In this document: positions 1-8,412 of the stretch, piece after piece
Layout: the number at the start of each line of letters is the position of its first letter
Numbering within the stretch: position 1 is the first letter of the stretch
Origin: RUG721 sp040307385
GTDB taxonomy: Bacteria; Actinomycetota; Coriobacteriia; Coriobacteriales; Atopobiaceae
NCBI GenBank assembly: GCA_040307385.1
Contig: JAWRJQ010000024.1
Location: 1 to 20,256, forward strand
DNA: 20,256 bases
Reading direction: 5' to 3'
The notes under the pieces: model-generated
The model's input: only the letters and a program-made list of their open reading frames with translations
The model's database searches: none
What the model was told of the DNA's origin: nothing
Program-made: the position numbers and the translations under genes

Positions 1-1245
<1,245 letters not shown>

Positions 1246-1271
1246 GCGTTTCGTCCGCGTCTGCAGCTAAC

Positions 1272-1312
1272 ATGAAGGAGGGGAGCGAAGGCTTCCCTCC
1301 TTCATTTTCGTT
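1272..1312 (+). terminator. intrinsic terminator of ppdK
   Basis: A perfect 11-bp inverted repeat, ATGAAGGAGGG (1272-1282) and CCCTCCTTCAT (1295-1305), encloses a 12-nt loop. It is followed by a T-rich stretch (TTTTCGTT) and begins 27 nt after the ppdK stop. This is a textbook Rho-independent terminator for the upstream gene. Confidence 0.9.
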
Positions 1313-1431
1313 CATGCTGCGACTGCACCTTGCACCGCAGCGCCGTCCGCCGCTTCGACGATCCTGGATCCACAGGATCTTGGTGACAACGAACCCTGCA
1401 TCATCGATCACCGCTCCAGGCGCTCGGGCAC

Positions 1432-1626
1432 CATACACGTGAAATCGCCGGAATGGCATAATTTTCCGCTTTTCTGCCGATTTTGGGGCTCGATTCTCCA
1501 TCGGGTGGAAAGCTGCCCTCCGTTTGCGCAGGTCAGGTGGCCCGTGAATGTGACCCCGTTTTCTCCGGCACCGTTTTTCGGCAGAAAAGCGGAAAATTAT
1601 GCCATTCCGGCGATTTCACGTGTATG
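1432..1626. repeat. 195-bp element bounded by perfect 49-bp inverted repeats
   Basis: The arms at 1432-1480 and 1578-1626 are perfect reverse complements over 49 bp, separated by 97 bp. Each outer end carries CATACACGTGAAATCGCCGG, including a CACGTG core, and each inner end carries CGCTTTTCTGCCGA. The element lies in the gene-free gap between ppdK and dgt. No convincing protein is encoded; a 91-codon frame crossing it resembles nothing I recognise. The interior has no obvious transposase remnant. It could be a MITE-like or other palindromic intergenic repeat, or a long-hairpin RNA if transcribed. I see no target-site duplication that would settle mobility, and no second copy in this window. 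Confidence 0.8.
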
Positions 1627-1750
1627 CCGCTTTGTGAAGCGGCGTGCTGCAGCGGGCCCCTCGTTCTCCGAGCAGATCGATTTTAATCCGATGCCCTTGA
1701 GCAAGTTGGAGTAGTGCCGGCGAATAGCATCGAAGCGTGCATACGTCACC

Positions 1751-1756
1751 TATAAT
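1751..1756 (+). promoter_or_regulatory. -10 box of the dgt promoter
   Basis: A consensus TATAAT lies here, predicting a transcript start near 1763, about 60 nt before the chosen dgt start. No convincing -35 hexamer sits 16-18 nt upstream. The box decides the dgt start: an in-frame ATG at 1759 would lie at or upstream of the transcript start, so it is rejected in favour of ATG 1825. Confidence 0.55.
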
Positions 1757-1824
1757 GTATGGATAGCATCAAGAGAGAAGCCGCCGAAAGCGGGTTGAAC
1801 GTCGAGAAGTATGGGGAGCGAACC

Positions 1825-2868
1825 ATGTTCGAGACAACGCGGCACGACATCGAAGCTCGTGAGAGCGCCTACCTTTCGCCCGAAGCCTGCCGCTCTGCCC
1901 GGTCTGCCGGCCGTGCACGGCCTGAGCCGGGCGATCCCTACCGAACGGAGTTTCAGCGCGATCGCGATCGCATCCTTCACTGCAAGAGCCTCAGGCGCCT
2001 CGCCCATAAGACGCAGGTGTTTCTTGCTCCCGAGGGCGACCACTACCGCACGCGCCTCGTCCATACGCTCGAGGTCGCGCAGATTGCGCGGTCCATCGCG
2101 CGGTCGCTTGCGCTTAACGAGGATCTGACCGAGGCCATCGCGCTCGGGCATGATCTGGGACATACGCCGTTCGGCCACTGCGGCGAGAAGGCGCTCTCCG
2201 CGGCGATGCGGTCCTGGCGGGGCCGCGAGCTTGGCATCGACGTGCAGACGGAGCTGTTCCAGCATAACCTGCAGAGCGCTCGCATCGTCGAGGTGCTCGA
2301 ACGCGACGGCCAAGGGCTCAACCTCACGCACGAGGTGGTCGACGGCATCCGCAACCATACGGGGGATGCCCGCGCCGCCACGGCGGAGGGCCGCCTCGTG
2401 GCCCTGTCCGACCGTATCGCCTACGTCGTGCACGACATCGACGATGCCGAGCGCGCCCGGCTGCTCAGCGAAAGCGACCTGCCCGGAGAGTTCACCAGCG
2501 TGCTCGGTTCCACCTCGTCGGAGCGCATCGAGACCATGGTGCTCGATGTCATCGAGAACAGCGCGCAGGCGGGCGATGTCGTCATGAGCGAGCGCGTGCG
2601 CGCCGCCATGATGGGGCTCAGGCGTTTCCTCTTCGAGAACCTCTACACCCGAGGCGATGCCAAGCACGAGGAACCCAAGGCAGCAGCCATGATCTTCGAG
2701 CTCTTCGACCATTTCATCGACCATATCGACGAGGTCCCGGATGAATACACGGTGCACGATGCCGATCATCCCGACGTCCAGGTTGCGGACTATGTTGCGG
2801 GCATGACCGACCGGTACGCCATCCGGGTTTTCGAAACGCTCAAGATCCCGCGATCGTGGAAGCGGTGA
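1825..2868 (+). CDS. dgt: deoxyguanosinetriphosphate triphosphohydrolase-like protein
   Basis: This is an HD-superfamily dNTP triphosphohydrolase (dGTPase-like), which cleaves dNTPs to deoxynucleoside and tripolyphosphate and so helps control dNTP pools. At 347 residues it fits the shorter dGTPase-like class. The metal-binding signature is visible in order: H80 in RTRLVHTLEV, H109-D110 in LGHDLGHTPFGH, and D196 in SDRIAY. The segments FQRDRDRILHCKSLRRLAHKTQVF and LFQHNLQSARIVE are typical of the family. ATG 1825 is chosen because GGGGAG lies about 8 nt upstream and a TATAAT box sits at 1751, which places the in-frame ATG 1759 at the transcript start. The next gene begins 6 nt after the stop, so the two are probably cotranscribed. 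Substrate preference (dGTP or other dNTPs) cannot be read from the sequence. Confidence 0.93.
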   Translation: MFETTRHDIEARESAYLSPEACRSARSAGRARPEPGDPYRTEFQRDRDRILHCKSLRRLAHKTQVFLAPEGDHYRTRLVHTLEVAQIARSIARSLALNEDLTEAIALGHDLGHTPFGHCGEKALSAAMRSWRGRELGIDVQTELFQHNLQSARIVEVLERDGQGLNLTHEVVDGIRNHTGDARAATAEGRLVALSDRIAYVVHDIDDAERARLLSESDLPGEFTSVLGSTSSERIETMVLDVIENSAQAGDVVMSERVRAAMMGLRRFLFENLYTRGDAKHEEPKAAAMIFELFDHFIDHIDEVPDEYTVHDADHPDVQVADYVAGMTDRYAIRVFETLKIPRSWKR

Positions 2869-2874
2869 CGCAGT

Positions 2875-3828
2875 ATGGTCAAAGCAAGGATATCAGGCAT
2901 CATCGGCATCATCGCGAGCCTGGCGTTCGTCGCGCTGGGCGTCTATGCGATCCTCTTCGTCTTGAACGACATCGGCGCACCGCCTGCGGGGGAAGGCGAT
3001 CCCGGATCTCCCGAGGTGCAGCAGGAGCTCACGGTCAAGGACTTCTCCGAGTATACCTGGGATGAGGTCGCGCAGATCGCCGCGTTGATGGAGGCATCGC
3101 CCGACGAAGCGCAGGGGCGCGACATAGCTGCGCACTACGGCCTTATCGAATCCGACGGCTCGCTCACTTCGTCGATGCACCGCCTCGAGCTCGCCAACGG
3201 GGTCGTCGCCGACGTGCGGCTCGTGGGCGTGTTCCACGATATCGATGCGTCCACCGGCAGAAAAGCCGCCCTCACCTTCATGGTGAGCCCCATCGATATG
3301 AGGCGCGTCAATCCCGAGGCCTCGAGTGCGGGAGGATGGGCTGGAAGCGAGCTGCGCGCGTGGCTCAACGGGGAGGCGCTCGAGCTGTTTCCCGACGACC
3401 TCGTGCCGCATATCGTGACCGTGCGCAAGACGGCCAACAACACGGGTAAGACCTCGGATGTTGCGGCGGTAAGCCCCGTCGATGACACGCTGTGGCTGTT
3501 CTCGTGCCGCGAGGTATGCGGCGAGATCACCTGGCTCGCCGACGAGTTCGATTATCTGTCCTCTGGCGAGGATGCCATGCTCAATGCCGAGGGGACGCAG
3601 TACGAGGCGTTCATCCAGGCGGGCGTTGACCAGCACAGCGATTCGGCGAGCTACCTCGTCATGTACCTGCAGGGCAAGGCCGTGCCCTGGTGGTACCGCA
3701 CACCCTACGCCTTCGAATTCCTCGCAACAACCGACGACACGTTCTATCAGGTCACGTCCTCGGGATATGCGCGCGCCGTCAATGTGGCAAACGACCAGGC
3801 GGGGATCGTCGTGGGGTTCTGCCTCTAG
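2875..3828 (+). CDS. membrane-anchored DUF6273-type protein of unknown function
   Basis: This 317-residue protein has a single N-terminal hydrophobic segment (residues about 7-30, no lipobox), then a short Gly/Pro/acidic linker and an extracytoplasmic domain. It is probably a signal-anchored surface protein. The C-terminal two thirds match the pattern of DUF6273 domains: GGWAGSELRAWLNGEALELFP (about 153-172), a V-K-T-NN segment (182-189), LWLFSCREV (206-214), and a PWWYRTP motif followed by a V-N-x-A-N/G-I-V-V-G-F end. The domain's biochemical role is unknown. The start ATG lies 6 nt after the dgt stop with only a weak upstream purine stretch (GGAAG, 12 nt away), suggesting translational coupling to dgt. 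No terminator is obvious afterwards. I assign no function; the domain family is recalled from pattern and should be confirmed by profile search. Confidence 0.8.
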   Translation: MVKARISGIIGIIASLAFVALGVYAILFVLNDIGAPPAGEGDPGSPEVQQELTVKDFSEYTWDEVAQIAALMEASPDEAQGRDIAAHYGLIESDGSLTSSMHRLELANGVVADVRLVGVFHDIDASTGRKAALTFMVSPIDMRRVNPEASSAGGWAGSELRAWLNGEALELFPDDLVPHIVTVRKTANNTGKTSDVAAVSPVDDTLWLFSCREVCGEITWLADEFDYLSSGEDAMLNAEGTQYEAFIQAGVDQHSDSASYLVMYLQGKAVPWWYRTPYAFEFLATTDDTFYQVTSSGYARAVNVANDQAGIVVGFCL

Positions 3829-3876
3829 GCGCCCGGAGCGTCTGCCCGCGCGATTCAGGCAAACCGAAAGTTGTCC

Positions 3877-3905
3877 TTGCCCATCGTGCTGCGTACGCCT
3901 ATAAT
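3877..3905 (+). promoter_or_regulatory. promoter of rplS
   Basis: TTGCCC (3877-3882) and TATAAT (3900-3905) are separated by exactly 17 bp, a near-consensus housekeeping promoter. The predicted transcript start is near 3912, leaving a leader of about 67 nt before rplS. The leader holds a possible weak pairing between GTGTCGC and GGCGGCAC, but I cannot call an L19-type autoregulatory structure from it. Confidence 0.75.
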
Positions 3906-3978
3906 TCATCTTTGCGTGTAAACCTATGTGTCGCGTCATGTTCCGTACGGCGGCACCTCTAGAGACGAGGAAAAGAGA

Positions 3979-4323
3979 ATGGACTACATCCGCGCTATCG
4001 AGCGTCAGCAGATCAGGGACGATATTCCCGAGGTCAAAGTTGGCGACAACGTCAAGGTTCACTATAGGATCAAAGAGGGCGACCGCTCCCGCGAGCAGGT
4101 CTTCCAGGGCGATGTCATCCGTATGAGCGGTGCCGGCGCCCGCGAGACGTTCACCGTCCGCAAGGTCAGCTTCGGTGTGGGCGTCGAGCGCACCTTCCCG
4201 CTGCACAGCCCCAAGATCGCGAAGCTCGAGGTTGTCCGTCATGGCGACGTCCATCGCGCCAAACTCTACTACCTGCGCGATCGCATCGGCAAGGCCGCTC
4301 GTATCCGCGAGAAGCGCAACTAA
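3979..4323 (+). CDS. rplS: 50S ribosomal protein L19
   Basis: L19 sits at the interface of the ribosomal subunits. The 114-residue product has the standard family length and the hallmark segments IPEVKVGDNVKVHYRIKEGDRSREQVFQG, TFTVRKVSFGVGVERTFPLHSPKIAKLEV and the basic C-terminus KLYYLRDRIGKAARI. ATG 3979 is chosen because it gives the canonical N-terminus MDYIRAIE and has GAGG at 3967-3970. An upstream in-frame start at 3928 would add a stretch unlike the family. The gene has its own promoter and terminator and so forms a monocistronic unit. Its position ahead of rnhB matches the conserved rplS-rnhB neighbourhood of many Gram-positives. Confidence 0.97.
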   Translation: MDYIRAIERQQIRDDIPEVKVGDNVKVHYRIKEGDRSREQVFQGDVIRMSGAGARETFTVRKVSFGVGVERTFPLHSPKIAKLEVVRHGDVHRAKLYYLRDRIGKAARIREKRN

Positions 4324-4356
4324 CGCCTCACGGTTTTTCCACCTGCAAGGATGCAC

Positions 4357-4391
4357 AAACAGGCGTGGCCGTCACGGTCGCGCCTGTTTTT
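4357..4391 (+). terminator. intrinsic terminator of rplS
   Basis: AAACAGGCG (4357-4365) pairs with CGCCTGTTT (4381-4389). The inner TGGCCG/CGGTCG pairs extend the stem to a TCA loop, and the T-run continues to 4391. It lies 33 nt after the rplS stop. Confidence 0.88.
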
Positions 4392-4480
4392 CATATCAGC
4401 GCTGGATTGTGGGTGGCACAGCCCGCAGGACCATGGCGGTTCGGCGCCACGGCCCATGCGTAATTTGCTACGATCGGGTT

Positions 4481-5251
4481 ATGCCAAGCTCAGCAAAGGA
4501 CATAGCGGCGCGTTTTGCCTCGGCCTCCGACGAGGAGCTCGATGTGCTGCTCGCACGCTATGCAGAAGATCCGCGTGCACAGGTTCGACGGGCCGCCTTG
4601 CGCGCCGTGAAGATGCGCGACGCGCTTCGGGTAGAGCGGGAGCGCGTAGCCCTGCTCTACCGACGGCAGCGGGATATATCCGGCGGCATCGTCATCGGCG
4701 TCGACGAGGTGGGGAGGGGAGCGGTCGCCGGCCCGCTCACCGTGTGCGCCCTCTGCCTCCCCTCCGAGCCCCTTGTGCTCGGCATCAACGATTCCAAGCA
4801 GCTCACACCCAAGAGGCGCACCGAGATCGCCGTGAAGATCCGCGAGGTTGCAACAGCCATCGGCATCTGCCACATTCCGCCCGAGGACATCGATCGCGTC
4901 GGCATGGCCCGCGCTTTGAGAATGGCCATGGAGGGAGCCATAGAGGATACGGGCATCGAGCCCGACTGCGTGCTCATCGACGGCAATCCCGTCCATGTCC
5001 ATCCCAAGGAGGTGTGCGTGGTGAAAGGCGATGCAACGTGCGCAGCCATCTCCGCCGCATCGATCGTCGCCAAGGTCACGCGCGATGCGTTGATGGACGA
5101 CCTCGATTCAGCCTATCCGGGGTACGGATTCGCATCCTCGAAGGGCTATGCATCGCGCGAGCACATCGACGCCATCAAGGAGCGGGGCCTCACGCCCGTG
5201 CATCGGGTCACCTTCTGTGGAAACTTCGTAGAGGCACCCCGTCTGTTCTAG
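4481..5251 (+). CDS. rnhB: ribonuclease HII
   Basis: RNase HII removes ribonucleotides misincorporated in DNA and RNA from RNA-DNA hybrids. At 256 residues it has an N-terminal extension of about 70 residues like the longer Gram-positive RnhB proteins. The four acidic active-site residues are visible: D75 and E76 in GVDEVGRGAVAGPL, D167 in LIDGN, and D202 in the segment AASIVAKVTRD. DSKQLTPKRR and YGFASSKGYAS are also typical. ATG 4481 has no Shine-Dalgarno sequence. TACGAT (4469-4474), a plausible -10, ends 6 nt before it, so the message may be leaderless, as is common in actinobacteria. Earlier in-frame codons run back into rplS and are rejected. A gap of 193 bp separates it from yraN. Confidence 0.95.
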   Translation: MPSSAKDIAARFASASDEELDVLLARYAEDPRAQVRRAALRAVKMRDALRVERERVALLYRRQRDISGGIVIGVDEVGRGAVAGPLTVCALCLPSEPLVLGINDSKQLTPKRRTEIAVKIREVATAIGICHIPPEDIDRVGMARALRMAMEGAIEDTGIEPDCVLIDGNPVHVHPKEVCVVKGDATCAAISAASIVAKVTRDALMDDLDSAYPGYGFASSKGYASREHIDAIKERGLTPVHRVTFCGNFVEAPRLF

Positions 5252-5444
5252 CGTACCGGGGCCTGTGGATATCTTACGGGCGCCCAAGGAAGCCCCGAGC
5301 GCATCAGCTGCAATCGAAACCCGACGTACCTGCCCATGCAGGTTCCCGACAGCTACCTGCACGCCCATGGTCAGCGTGCCGAAAAGCCGACCTGTCACAC
5401 TGGGCTCTCCAAAGGAAGCGCGCAAGCTGAAACGGAGGAGCCGC
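5252..5444 (+). other. structured intergenic region upstream of yraN
   Basis: No gene is supported here. Two small perfect hairpins follow one another: ACCTGC-CCAT-GCAGGT (5328-5343) and GCACGC (5359-5364) pairing with GCGTGC (5374-5379). Both lie next to the shared motif TACCTGC, and an AAGGAAG motif occurs on both sides of the hairpins (5285-5291 and 5412-5418). This could be a leader RNA for the yraN-comM-dprA genes or a remnant with no role. I see no known riboswitch signature. Confidence 0.35.
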
Positions 5445-5900
5445 ATGGCAGAGTTCGAGAGCAAATGCGAGGCCGTCATGGACGTCACCCGCCCGGCGTT
5501 CGAGGGAATCGAGGAATTCTCGACTAAGGAGGTGGGCGCCTATGGAGAGATGCTCGCCCGATCGTTTCTGTGCGATAACGGCTACGAGATCATCGACGCC
5601 AACTGGCATACGCCGTTCGGCGAGACGGATATCATCGCGCAAACCGACGATGAGACCGTCTTCGTCGAGGTGAAGAGCAGGCGGCTTCTCGAGTGCTCCC
5701 TTGGAGACGACGGTGACGAGCCCCCTGAAGAGGCGTTCGATGCCCACAAGTTCGAGCGGTACGCCAAGATGTCCGAGCTCTACAAGAAGGAGCACGCAGA
5801 AACGGGAACCGTGCGATTCGATGTGATCGCGATCACATTTCTCAGCAACCGCATCGCCCATATCGTCCATCTCAGAGGCTGCTATTGGTGGGATGAGTGA
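5445..5900 (+). CDS. yraN: YraN family (UPF0102) nuclease-like protein
   Basis: A 151-residue member of the YraN/UPF0102 family, which has a restriction-endonuclease-like fold and no settled physiological role. The family signature is present: GAYGEMLARSFLCDNGYEII (31-50), then FGETDIIAQ with E60 and D62, and TVFVEVKSRR with E75 and K77. Together these form a PD-(D/E)XK-like metal site. ATG 5445 is chosen because AGGAG ends 4 nt upstream (5436-5440); upstream in-frame sequence does not resemble the family. About 30 residues precede the conserved core, slightly more than usual. The stop TGA overlaps the ATG of comM by one base, indicating coupled translation. The rnhB-yraN-comM-dprA neighbourhood is conserved in many bacteria. 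Confidence 0.9.
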   Translation: MAEFESKCEAVMDVTRPAFEGIEEFSTKEVGAYGEMLARSFLCDNGYEIIDANWHTPFGETDIIAQTDDETVFVEVKSRRLLECSLGDDGDEPPEEAFDAHKFERYAKMSELYKKEHAETGTVRFDVIAITFLSNRIAHIVHLRGCYWWDE

Positions 5901-7396
5901 TGGCCCAAGAAAGCTATGCCGTTCAAACCGCTCAGATCAGGGGCGTGAACGCCCTCCCGGTAACGGTCGAGGTGGGCATCTCGGGCGGCATTCCCGCCAT
6001 CACGATCGTGGGATGTCCGGATTCCGTGGTCATGGAGTCGAGGATGCGGATGCGCAGCGCCTTCAAGGAGTGCGGATTCTCCTTTCCGCGCGATCACGTG
6101 ACCATCAACCTCGCCCCCGCCGAGCTCAGGAAGACGGGGACCGCCTATGATTTTCCCATCGCGGTGGCTATTCTCGCTGCGACCGGGCAGATTCCCAAAA
6201 AAAGCCTCGACGCCTGCATGTTCGTGGGCGAGCTGACGCTCAAGGGCGACGTCATGACCACGCGGGGGACGGTCGCCTACGCGCGCCTCGCGCATGAGCT
6301 GGGCCTCAACCTCGTGTTCGGAGGAGAGCAGGGATCGCTGCCGATCGAAGACGGCCTCGTGTGCGCCAACATCGGCTTGATGCGCGCAGGGCTCGAGCGA
6401 TGCGTGCCCTTCGCACGCTTCGCCGAGCTCAGGCGCAACGAGACGTCCGATCAGGATGCATGCGATCTCGATTTCGCCGATGTCATCGACCAGGACATGG
6501 CTAAGCGCGCCTTTCTCATCGCCGCCGTGGGAAACCATGGCCTCATGATGATGGGGCCGCCCGGGGCGGGCAAAACCATGCTCGCGCGGCGCATGCCCTC
6601 GATTCTTCCGCGCATGAGCGACGATGAGCTCAACGAAGCGCTGCTCATCCACTCGGTTGCCGGCGCGAGCACCGATTCCATCGCCAAGGGCATCAGGCCC
6701 TTCCGTGCGCCGCATCACTCCATCTCCATGGGAGGCCTGGTGGGAGGAGGCCGCCCGGTGATGCCCGGCGAGATCTCGCTTGCCCATCAGGGCGTGCTCT
6801 TTCTCGACGAGATGCCCGAATTCGCCACCAACGTGCTGCAATCGCTCAGGCAGCCCATGGAAGAGCATGCCGTGCGCATCGTGAGGGTGGATGGCGTGTA
6901 CAGCTTTCCCTGCAACTTCCAGCTCATCGCGGCGTCGAATCCCTGCCCCTGCGGGCATCTGGGCGATGCCGGCCATGAGTGCACCTGCTCGGCGCAGCGC
7001 ATCGCCACGTACCAGGCACGCATCGGCGGGCCGCTCATGGATAGGATCGATGTGCTCGTCGATGTGGCGCGTCCCGATTCGCAGAAGATCATCTCGGGTG
7101 CGCAGGGGCTCTCATCGCACGATATGCGCGAACTGCTGGACGCTGCCCTGGAGTTCCGTGCGCGGCGCGAGAAGGGCGTGCCGTCCGTCAGCGGGAGAAA
7201 CATCGGCTCGATGGGGTTTTCCCTCGAGGCGCAGCGCGCGTTCGAGACGGTATCGGATCGTCTTGCGATGGGTGGAAGAGCCATCGTGCGGGTGGCCCGC
7301 GTCGCCCGCTCCATCGCAGATCTGGAGCAGAGCGAGCGCGTGTCCACGGAGCACGTGCTCGAAGCCTGCGCGTTCCGCTCGCGATCGTTCGGTTAG
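5900..7396 (+). CDS. comM: YifB/ComM-family Mg-chelatase-like AAA+ ATPase
   Basis: ComM-type AAA+ ATPases act as DNA branch-migration helicases that help integrate incoming DNA during transformation, though many bacteria keep the gene without known competence. The 498-residue product is full length. It has an N-terminal Lon/ChlI-type domain (1-175; VEVGISGGIPAITIVGCPD, INLAPAELRKTGTAYDFPIA) and Walker A GPPGAGKT (219-226). Walker B is GVLFLDE (298-304). ASNPCPCG and CTC form a Cys cluster (349, 351, 361, 363), followed by the family C-terminal helical domain ending LEQSERVSTEHVLEACAFR. ATG 5900 overlaps the yraN stop as TGATG, with GGTGGG upstream; GTG 5897 is a possible alternative. dprA follows after 10 nt. 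The pairing with dprA supports a role in processing incoming DNA. Confidence 0.94.
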   Translation: MAQESYAVQTAQIRGVNALPVTVEVGISGGIPAITIVGCPDSVVMESRMRMRSAFKECGFSFPRDHVTINLAPAELRKTGTAYDFPIAVAILAATGQIPKKSLDACMFVGELTLKGDVMTTRGTVAYARLAHELGLNLVFGGEQGSLPIEDGLVCANIGLMRAGLERCVPFARFAELRRNETSDQDACDLDFADVIDQDMAKRAFLIAAVGNHGLMMMGPPGAGKTMLARRMPSILPRMSDDELNEALLIHSVAGASTDSIAKGIRPFRAPHHSISMGGLVGGGRPVMPGEISLAHQGVLFLDEMPEFATNVLQSLRQPMEEHAVRIVRVDGVYSFPCNFQLIAASNPCPCGHLGDAGHECTCSAQRIATYQARIGGPLMDRIDVLVDVARPDSQKIISGAQGLSSHDMRELLDAALEFRARREKGVPSVSGRNIGSMGFSLEAQRAFETVSDRLAMGGRAIVRVARVARSIADLEQSERVSTEHVLEACAFRSRSFG

Positions 7397-7406
7397 GAGG
7401 GCGGCG

Positions 7407-8297
7407 ATGGCTGTTGGGAAATACGTGATCAAGCCCGATGACGATGTCTATCCCGAGCTTGTGCGCGGCCTCGAGGATCCCCCTGCGCTCTATGTGCTCG
7501 GCGATCCCGAGATACTGCGCACCGAGATGCTCTCCATCGTGGGAGCGCGTCGTGCCACGCCCTATGGTCTCGCCGTCGCCGAGATGGCGGCGCGCATCGG
7601 CGCGGAGTGCTCGCTCACGGTGGTCTCGGGCGGCGCGCGCGGGTGCGACCATGCAGCAGGCCGTGCCGCGCTCGACGCCGGAGGCAACATCATCGTCGTC
7701 GCGGGAACCGGAGCCGACAAGATCTATCCCGCGAGCTCGACCGACATCTTTCTCGAAGCGGCGGAGGGCAAGGGGGCGGTCGTCTCGCTGCTTCCCTGGG
7801 GAACCGGCATCCAGAAGTTTCAGTTTCCCCAGCGTAACCGCATCATCGCGGCGCTTTCGAGAGCCACGTTCGTGGCGGAGGCGGGCTTGAGCTCGGGAAC
7901 CATGTCGACGGCGGAAACCGTGCAGAACCTAGGGCGGGGGCTCTTCTCCGTGCCGGGGTCGATCTTCTCGCCTACGTCGAGCGGCACGAACAAGCTCATC
8001 GCAGATGGAGCCGACATCATCTGCGACGAGCAGGATCTCGAGCAGGCCATCGCTTCGCAGTACAACCTCATACGGGGCATCGCCCGCCAGGGGAGCGCTC
8101 CGCAGGGGGAGGTGCTCTCGGCGCTCTTCGCATCGCCATCACGTCCGCGCGAGCTTGCGGAACGCCTGAACAAGGACGTCATCACCGTCATCCACACCCT
8201 GTCGGAATACGAGGTCATGGGTTTGGTGTCCAAATTGCCCGACGGAAGATACACGCCTTCACGAGATGCGTTTTTATCGCACAATAGAAGGCAGTGA
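7407..8297 (+). CDS. dprA: DNA-processing protein DprA
   Basis: DprA binds single-stranded DNA taken up during transformation and loads RecA. The 296-residue protein has the Rossmann-like core: MLSIVGARRATPYG (about 44-57), VVSGGARGCDHAAGRAAL, PQRNRIIAALS, EAGLSSGTMSTAETVQNLGR and LFSVPGSIFSPTSSGTNKLI. A C-terminal winged-helix-like region follows (about 225-290). The usual LARGIDAAAH is GARGCDHAA here, a conservative variation. The N-terminal SAM/HhH extension of longer DprA proteins is absent, as in many short homologues. ATG 7407 has AGGAGGG (7395-7401) overlapping the comM stop, 5 nt upstream, so the two are translationally coupled. The next gene begins 115 nt later, after an unusual C/G-rich hairpin region. 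Confidence 0.94.
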   Translation: MAVGKYVIKPDDDVYPELVRGLEDPPALYVLGDPEILRTEMLSIVGARRATPYGLAVAEMAARIGAECSLTVVSGGARGCDHAAGRAALDAGGNIIVVAGTGADKIYPASSTDIFLEAAEGKGAVVSLLPWGTGIQKFQFPQRNRIIAALSRATFVAEAGLSSGTMSTAETVQNLGRGLFSVPGSIFSPTSSGTNKLIADGADIICDEQDLEQAIASQYNLIRGIARQGSAPQGEVLSALFASPSRPRELAERLNKDVITVIHTLSEYEVMGLVSKLPDGRYTPSRDAFLSHNRRQ

Positions 8298-8340
8298 TCC
8301 GTCGGCCCGTTGGGAGGAGATGCTCCCCGAACGAGGCCAT

Positions 8341-8390
8341 CCCCCATTCGAGGAGTATCCCCCAATGGGGGGGGTATCCCCGAATGGGGG
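8341..8390 (+). repeat. nested C/G-run inverted repeats upstream of trmFO
   Basis: CCCCCATTCG (8341-8350) is perfectly complementary to CGAATGGGGG (8381-8390). Inside this lies CCCCC-AAT-GGGGG (8359-8371) with three further Gs, and GTATCCCC occurs twice in direct orientation. The element ends 22 nt before the trmFO start and 8 nt before its GGGAGG ribosome-binding site. The C-runs could also pair with that site. It may be a translational control hairpin, a weak attenuator or a G-quadruplex-prone stretch. No T-run follows, so it is not a normal terminator. Confidence 0.6.
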
Positions 8391-8412
8391 CAGGCAAGGG
8401 AGGTGCTGCCAT

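Noticed and set aside
1439..1714. A 91-codon plus-strand frame in the ppdK-dgt gap
   Set aside because: It runs through both arms of the inverted-repeat element, has no ribosome-binding site and resembles no protein.
1759..1824. An upstream start for dgt at ATG 1759
   Set aside because: TATAAT at 1751-1756 puts the transcript start at about 1763, after this ATG, while ATG 1825 has a good ribosome-binding site.
3255..3266. CGGCAGAAAAGC in the DUF6273-type gene, also found in the inverted-repeat element
   Set aside because: A 12-base match within a coding sequence is within chance expectation, and the flanks do not match the element.
2893..4356. A 487-codon open frame on the minus strand
   Set aside because: It is antisense to the DUF6273-type gene and rplS, shows the biased composition expected from a high-GC complement frame, and matches no family. 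The plus-strand genes explain the region.
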